From: Anaerofilum sp.
GTDB lineage: Bacteria > Bacillota > Clostridia > Oscillospirales > Ruminococcaceae
Direction of reading: 5' to 3'
Assembly (NCBI GenBank): GCA_020024115.1
Contig: JAHHUF010000061.1
Location: 1-9,809, forward strand
DNA length: 9,809 nt
This document shows, piece by piece, positions 6,098 to 9,809 of the stretch (position 1 is its first letter; the number at the start of each line of letters is the position of its first letter). A program made the translations under genes and the position numbers. Under the pieces are notes generated by a model. It ran no database searches. It saw only the letters and a list, made by a program, of their open reading frames with translations, and was not told the origin of the DNA.

Positions 6098-6777
6098 TAG
6101 TTACACGCTCCTTTCGATTGGCATGTTCCGGAGGAAGGACAACCCTCACAGCCAATCGCACGCTTTTTGCTTTGACCCAGTTTTGTTTCAACATAAACAA
6201 CCAAAGCCATCAAAATACCAAAGGTCAAAAATCCTCCGGGAGGGGTTGTCATGATAGAAATGCGGTCGATGGATTCAGGAATAACCGTCATACCAAACAG
6301 AGTGCCAGCACCCAAAATCTCACGGATTGCAGACATCAAAAGCAAAGTCAATGTAAAACCAATGCCCATTCCCAAGCCGTCCAATGCAGATTCCACAACA
6401 TTATGTTTGGAAGCAAACATTTCTGCACGGCCCAAGATAACGCAGTTTACAACAATCAAGGGCAAAAATACGCCCAAAGCACTGTACAAATCCTGTGCGT
6501 ATGCTTTTACCAACATCTGCACAATGGTAACAAAGGCAGCAATGATGGTAATATAGGCAGGCAGACGCACTTTATCAGGAATCACCTTACGCAATGCACT
6601 AACTACCATATTGGAGCAAATCAACACAAATGTTGCTGCAACACCCATGCCCAAACCGTTAAATGCGGCGGTGGTAACTGCCAATGTGGGGCAGGTTCCC
6701 AAAACCAAACGCAAAACGGGGTTTTCTTTGATGATACCATTTGTCAAAATGGACATTTTATTTTGTTGTGCGCTCAT
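6097..6777 (-). CDS. rnfE: Rnf complex subunit E, integral membrane subunit with Cys-rich tail
   Basis: RnfE is the membrane partner of RnfA in the ion-translocating core. The 226-residue protein has about six hydrophobic helices. Conserved blocks include NPVLRLVLGTCPTLAVTTAA (19-38; C29), GVFLPLIVVNCVILGRAE (102-119; C112) and IREILGAGTLFG (151-162), which are typical of RnfE/NqrD. The last 17 residues are unusual: C210, C213, C219 and C225 lie in a short Gly/Ser/Lys-rich tail after the final helix, which could bind a metal or a further Fe-S cluster. Its ATG follows the rnfG stop after a single base, and the GGGGGG ending rnfG can serve as the ribosome site. The family call is certain; the role of the tail is unknown. 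Confidence 0.95.
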   Translation of the reverse strand: MSAQQNKMSILTNGIIKENPVLRLVLGTCPTLAVTTAAFNGLGMGVAATFVLICSNMVVSALRKVIPDKVRLPAYITIIAAFVTIVQMLVKAYAQDLYSALGVFLPLIVVNCVILGRAEMFASKHNVVESALDGLGMGIGFTLTLLLMSAIREILGAGTLFGMTVIPESIDRISIMTTPPGGFLTFGILMALVVYVETKLGQSKKRAIGCEGCPSSGTCQSKGACN

Positions 6778-6778
6778 C

Positions 6779-7324
6779 TTAGTTCCCCCCTTTGATTACT
6801 TCGTTATAGCCTTCAATTGCAGCATTGATTGCCTGTACAGCCGCTTTTGAAGAAATGGTTGCACCAGACAAAGCATCAATATCCGAAATGGTAAATGCTT
6901 TTGGTTCCATTCCTTGGAACTGAGTTGCCCATTCTGCCTCCTCGTACAAACGGCTTCCGAAACCTTTTGTTTCGCCATTTTCCAAGAATTTAACAGCTGC
7001 AATCTGTCCATTGGAATCAAAAGCTACAACAGCCGGTACCTTTCCGCCATAGCCCTGTCCCTGTGCTTTCACAACATAGCCAGTTCCGTTGGGGTCTTTC
7101 ACAACTTCCAAAACATTGGCTGCGGTATATCCGGTCACAGTTTCAAAGGTGTCAGCGGTTGGCAGCACCTCATGGTATGCAGCCTGTGCCACTTTACGCT
7201 CATTTTCAGCGATGACAGGTGCAGTCAAGGAATTGGTAATGCCCAGCAGCAAAGAAGTCACAATACAAATTGCACCCAGCACTGCAATTGGTTTCCCATA
7301 TTCATTAAATTGTTCTTTTGTCAT
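6779..7324 (-). CDS. rnfG: Rnf complex subunit G, covalent FMN-binding subunit
   Basis: RnfG carries a covalently attached FMN and sits on the outer side of the membrane, anchored by one N-terminal helix (about 12-34). The 181-residue protein contains KVPAVVAFDSNGQIAAVKFL (95-114), GFGSRLYE (121-128) and, near the end, DALSGATISS (150-159). The last is the known ApbE flavin-transferase target Dxx(S/T)GAT, in which T156 would receive FMN by a phosphoester bond. No apbE gene is seen in the window, so the enzyme must be encoded elsewhere. The start codon overlaps the rnfD stop (ATGA), and a GGGAGGTG ribosome site lies in the rnfD 3' end. Length and motif fit clostridial RnfG. Confidence 0.95.
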   Translation of the reverse strand: MTKEQFNEYGKPIAVLGAICIVTSLLLGITNSLTAPVIAENERKVAQAAYHEVLPTADTFETVTGYTAANVLEVVKDPNGTGYVVKAQGQGYGGKVPAVVAFDSNGQIAAVKFLENGETKGFGSRLYEEAEWATQFQGMEPKAFTISDIDALSGATISSKAAVQAINAAIEGYNEVIKGGN

Positions 7325-8259
7325 TTTACTTTTGCACCTCCCAGCGGTTTCTGACGGGTGAGGTCGTTAATATAAGGTACAAACAGGTTCATCAGCAAAA
7401 TTGCATAAGAAACGCCCTCTGCCATATTGCCCCAGTAACGGATTGCCCAAGTAATAATGCCCATTCCGATGCCAAAAACAATTTTTCCTTTTAATGTAAA
7501 AGGGCTGGTTACATAATCAGTTGCCATAAACACTGCACCAAACAGCAAACCGCCGCCCAAAATATGCAGCATCACATGGCTGGGGCCAACAAATACCAAA
7601 GCCAGCAGCGCAACAGTGCCCACATAAGTCAAAGGAATTGCAGGAGAAATTGTTTTGGTTGCTACCAAATAGATAAAACCCAAAATGATGGCAATGCTAC
7701 AAGTTTCACCCAAAACACCACCATGAACCCCCAGAAGCAAATCCAAAACAGGCAGTGCAGTTGTCTGACCTGCAACCAATGGAGTGGCAGTGCTCAATGC
7801 ATCTACACCGGAAATGGTCTGTGGGAAAACCCAAGCAGTCATACGGCCTGTAAAGGAGCTGAACAGGAACAATCTGCCCATCAAAGCAGGGTTTGCCAAG
7901 TTAAAGCCAAGACCACCAAACAGTTGTTTGGTGATGATAATTGCAACAAATGCACCCAGCACCGCAATCCACAAAGGAATGGACACAGGCAGGTTCATTG
8001 CCAAAATCAAACCAGTTACCACCGCAGACAAATCGCTGATGGGGTTTGGTTTTTTCATCAAATAGCAATAGGTATATTCAAATGCAACACAGGCAAAGAC
8101 AGTTACAGCCTCTACCAACAAGGCACGAATTCCAAAAATAATAACACTTGCCAGAACAGATGGCAGCAATGCAATTACTACATTTCCCATCAGTTTCTGG
8201 GTTGATGAGCGGTCTACAATATGAGGGGCCGCAGTTACAATCAACTGGTTTTCCATCAT
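7321..8259 (-). CDS. rnfD: Rnf complex subunit D, membrane flavoprotein subunit
   Basis: RnfD is the NqrB-related membrane subunit, with a covalent FMN and a role in coupling electron flow to ion export. The 312-residue protein is mostly hydrophobic helices. It has PHIVDRSSTQKLM at the N-terminal side (12-24) and FGGLGFNLANPALMGRLFL (114-132), a block conserved in RnfD/NqrB. The flavinylation motif is DALSTATPL (153-161), with T159 as the expected FMN acceptor. FMATDYVTSP (244-253) is a further family signature. Its ATG overlaps the rnfC stop by four bases, with GGAGG six bases upstream inside rnfC. A second ATG directly follows, so the true start may be one codon later. Confidence 0.96.
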   Translation of the reverse strand: MMENQLIVTAAPHIVDRSSTQKLMGNVVIALLPSVLASVIIFGIRALLVEAVTVFACVAFEYTYCYLMKKPNPISDLSAVVTGLILAMNLPVSIPLWIAVLGAFVAIIITKQLFGGLGFNLANPALMGRLFLFSSFTGRMTAWVFPQTISGVDALSTATPLVAGQTTALPVLDLLLGVHGGVLGETCSIAIILGFIYLVATKTISPAIPLTYVGTVALLALVFVGPSHVMLHILGGGLLFGAVFMATDYVTSPFTLKGKIVFGIGMGIITWAIRYWGNMAEGVSYAILLMNLFVPYINDLTRQKPLGGAKVK

Positions 8260-9572
8260 TTACCGCCTCCTTTTCGTCTTAAATAGTCTTTTGCCAACCC
8301 CATTGTCTGAGAAACAGGGCGTTTTGCAGGGCAAACAAAGGTGCAAGTGCCACATGCCATGCACAAATCCACCATCATATCATTCAATCCGTCTGCATCG
8401 TTTCGGTTGTAAGCACCTGCAATCTCAACAGGAGACAATCCCATTGGGCAGGCAGAAATACAACGGCCGCAGCGAATACAGGGCTGCGCTGCCGGAATGT
8501 GTGCCAGCTTTTCGCTCAGCACCAGCAGACCGTTGTTTTGTTTCAGCACAGGGAAATCTAAGGTCATCTGTGCAGTTCCCATCATGGGGCCGCCAGTGAT
8601 TACTTTTGCAGCAGGAACCTTTGTTCCGCCGCAGAATTCCAAAACATCACGCAAAGGTGTGCCGATAATCACTTCTACATTTTGTGGTTTTGCAACTGCA
8701 TCGCCTTCAACTGTCATGCGTTTTGTGGTCAAAGGCATACCGGTTTCCAGATATTTTCCAATAGTGGAAACGGTGGTCACATTCATAACAATTACGCCTG
8801 CATCCATTGGCAAAGCTCCACGGCGAACTTCTCTGCCAGTTGTGCGCTCAATCAAAACCTTTTCTGCACCTTGAGGGTAACGGCTAGGCAAAGGAACAAC
8901 CTTGATGCCGCTTTCCTCTTTGGTGAGTTTGAACATCAAGTCCATTGCTTCCGGTTTATTTCGCTCGATTCCAATACAGCAGAGAGGAATCTCCAAGTAT
9001 TTCATAACTGCCTTAATGCCTTTGATAATGGTATCCGAGTTTTCCAAAAACTCTCGATTATCTGCAGTCAGATAAGGCTCACACTCTGCACCATTGATTA
9101 CCAAAGTGTCAATCTTCTTATCTTTTGGGGGAGATAATTTTGCAGCCGTTGGGAATCCGGCACCGCCCAGTCCAACCAAACCGCTGTTCTCTACTGCTTT
9201 CACAAAGCTCTGCAAGTCAGATACAGTTGGTTTTTGGACAGATGGGTCAATGGTTTGCTGTCCATCGGTTTCAATCACAACTACCTGCTTATTTGCACCA
9301 TTGGGATATTGAATGGTTTCAATCCCTGTAACTGTGCCTGAAACCCCCGAATGAATGTCTGCACCCGGAAATTTTTCTGCCTTTCCAACAATGGTTCCCA
9401 CATCAACATGGTCGCCCTTTTTCACAGTTGGTGTACATGGTGCACCAATGTGCTGCTGCATACAAAGCATAATTTTAGCCGGAACCGGCATCGCTACTGT
9501 TTTCATGCCAGCCGTTGCTTTGCTATGCGGCACAGCAGCCCCCAGAGCTGCCCGTGACAACTTTTTAAACAT
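8256..9572 (-). CDS. rnfC: Rnf complex subunit C, NADH-binding iron-sulfur subunit
   Basis: RnfC is the soluble subunit at which NAD+ is reduced (or NADH oxidised), sitting on the cytoplasmic face. From the ATG at 9572 it has 438 residues, a typical clostridial length. The N-terminal part has the barrel-sandwich-like stretch around 30-100 (HSGVSGTV at 74-81). The nucleotide/FMN-binding loop is GLGGAGFPTAAK (134-145), followed by NGAECEPYLTADNR (160-173), both shared with complex I NuoF. Two ferredoxin-type cysteine quartets are C365/C368/C371/C375 (CIRCGRCISACP) and C404/C407/C410/C414 (CMACGTCTFVCP). A GTG at 9578 is also in frame, but GGAGG (9583-9587) is ten bases from the ATG and only four from the GTG, so I prefer the ATG. 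It opens the operon. Confidence 0.96.
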   Translation of the reverse strand: MFKKLSRAALGAAVPHSKATAGMKTVAMPVPAKIMLCMQQHIGAPCTPTVKKGDHVDVGTIVGKAEKFPGADIHSGVSGTVTGIETIQYPNGANKQVVVIETDGQQTIDPSVQKPTVSDLQSFVKAVENSGLVGLGGAGFPTAAKLSPPKDKKIDTLVINGAECEPYLTADNREFLENSDTIIKGIKAVMKYLEIPLCCIGIERNKPEAMDLMFKLTKEESGIKVVPLPSRYPQGAEKVLIERTTGREVRRGALPMDAGVIVMNVTTVSTIGKYLETGMPLTTKRMTVEGDAVAKPQNVEVIIGTPLRDVLEFCGGTKVPAAKVITGGPMMGTAQMTLDFPVLKQNNGLLVLSEKLAHIPAAQPCIRCGRCISACPMGLSPVEIAGAYNRNDADGLNDMMVDLCMACGTCTFVCPAKRPVSQTMGLAKDYLRRKGGGK

Positions 9573-9616
9573 GAACACAATTCCTCCATTTCTGCGTCAT
9601 TGCATACCAAACAAAT

Positions 9617-9636
9617 CCACATAAAACAGTATGTGG
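9617..9636 (-). other. Small hairpin in the rnf leader RNA
   Basis: Seven-base arms CCACATA (9617-9623) and TATGTGG (9630-9636) surround a six-base loop within the predicted rnf leader of about 77 nt. It is too short, and lacks a T run, for a terminator, and it does not reach the ribosome site. It may stabilise the 5' end or be incidental. I see no riboswitch pattern in this leader. Confidence 0.3.
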
Positions 9637-9655
9637 CATTTTCGCATATGATTTT

Positions 9656-9684
9656 ATATTAACATTGTTAACAATTCTCTGCAA
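9656..9684 (-). promoter_or_regulatory. Sigma-A promoter of the rnf operon
   Basis: On the minus strand TTGCAG (9679-9684) and TAATAT (9656-9661) are separated by 17 bases, with start near 9649. AT-rich DNA with phased A and T runs continues upstream to the window end and could act as an UP element or bent region. No other gene lies between this promoter and rnfC. Confidence 0.65.
9659..9674. promoter_or_regulatory. Palindromic operator-like site inside the rnf promoter, possible degenerate Rex site
   Basis: The minus strand reads TTGTTAACAATGTTAA, containing both the palindrome TTGTTAACAA and the inverted repeat TTAACA-A-TGTTAA. It lies between the -35 and -10 boxes, an ideal place for repression. 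One half matches a Rex half-site TTGTTAA exactly. The other half is one base too far and otherwise degenerate, so the fit is much weaker than at gap. Another repressor, or chance in AT-rich DNA, remains possible. Confidence 0.4.
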
Positions 9685-9809
9685 GAAAAGTTATTTTTTT
9701 AACACAAATTTTTAGCGAAATTACTTGCTCTTTTCCGCAAAAATTTTCTTTTATTTTTTCTGAAATTTATTTTCCATTCGAAATTTTTTCTGTCCACACA
9801 GCATCTCAT

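Noticed and set aside
6079..6795. Long open frame on the plus strand (238 codons) and several others opposite the rnf genes
   Set aside because: They lie antisense to certain rnf genes, have His/Gln/Asn/Cys-rich translations typical of reversed coding DNA, and lack ribosome sites or family motifs.
9573..9655. Riboswitch in the rnf leader
   Set aside because: Only one 7-bp hairpin is visible and no known aptamer core is recognised; the leader is also short.

Overview
The window looks like chromosomal DNA of a low-GC, anaerobic, spore-forming Firmicute, most likely a clostridium. The evidence is a complete Rnf operon in the clostridial order C-D-G-E-A-B, a SpoIID sporulation protein, clostridial-type Rex (TTGTTAA-N4-TTAACAA) and sigma-A promoter sequences, strong GGAGG ribosome sites and AT-rich intergenic DNA. 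Oscillospirales is my guess at the order, but it is only an impression.

Layout. Positions 1-157 (minus) hold the N-terminal end of a type I glyceraldehyde-3-phosphate dehydrogenase gene. It has a good promoter and an exact match to the clostridial Rex operator just upstream of it. After 539 bases of AT-rich spacer, spoIID runs on the plus strand (697-1728). Positions 1729-2403 are a decayed intergenic zone: an orphan reading-frame remnant, a strong hairpin, and a 154-bp MITE-like repeat flanked by TA. Then on the minus strand come an initiator tRNA-Met with its own promoter and terminator (2368-2539), a C39-like peptidase-fold protein whose expected catalytic cysteine is a serine (2566-3921), and a small SMI1/KNR4 (SUKH) protein (4033-4452). 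A second copy of the MITE-like repeat sits between the SUKH gene and its apparent promoter.

The right half (4697-9572, minus) is the rnfCDGEAB operon. It is tightly packed, with start/stop overlaps or gaps of 1-12 nt, and ends in a hairpin terminator at 4633-4669. Rnf is the membrane complex that oxidises reduced ferredoxin, passes electrons to NAD+ and exports Na+ or H+. All expected cofactor motifs are present: eight cysteines for two clusters in RnfC, flavinylation motifs in RnfD and RnfG, and many Fe-S cysteines in RnfB. Its promoter at 9656-9684 has a TTGTTAACAATGTTAA palindrome between the -35 and -10 boxes, related to half of the Rex operator.

Biologically the two ends fit together. 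Glyceraldehyde-3-phosphate dehydrogenase makes NADH and Rnf sets the balance between ferredoxin and NADH, so control of both by the NADH-sensing repressor Rex would be coherent. The gap site is an exact consensus match; the rnf site is only suggestive. I did not find a clearly new multi-gene system. The most unusual items are the C-to-S C39 protein, the repeat family with TA ends, and the repeat inserted in the SUKH leader.
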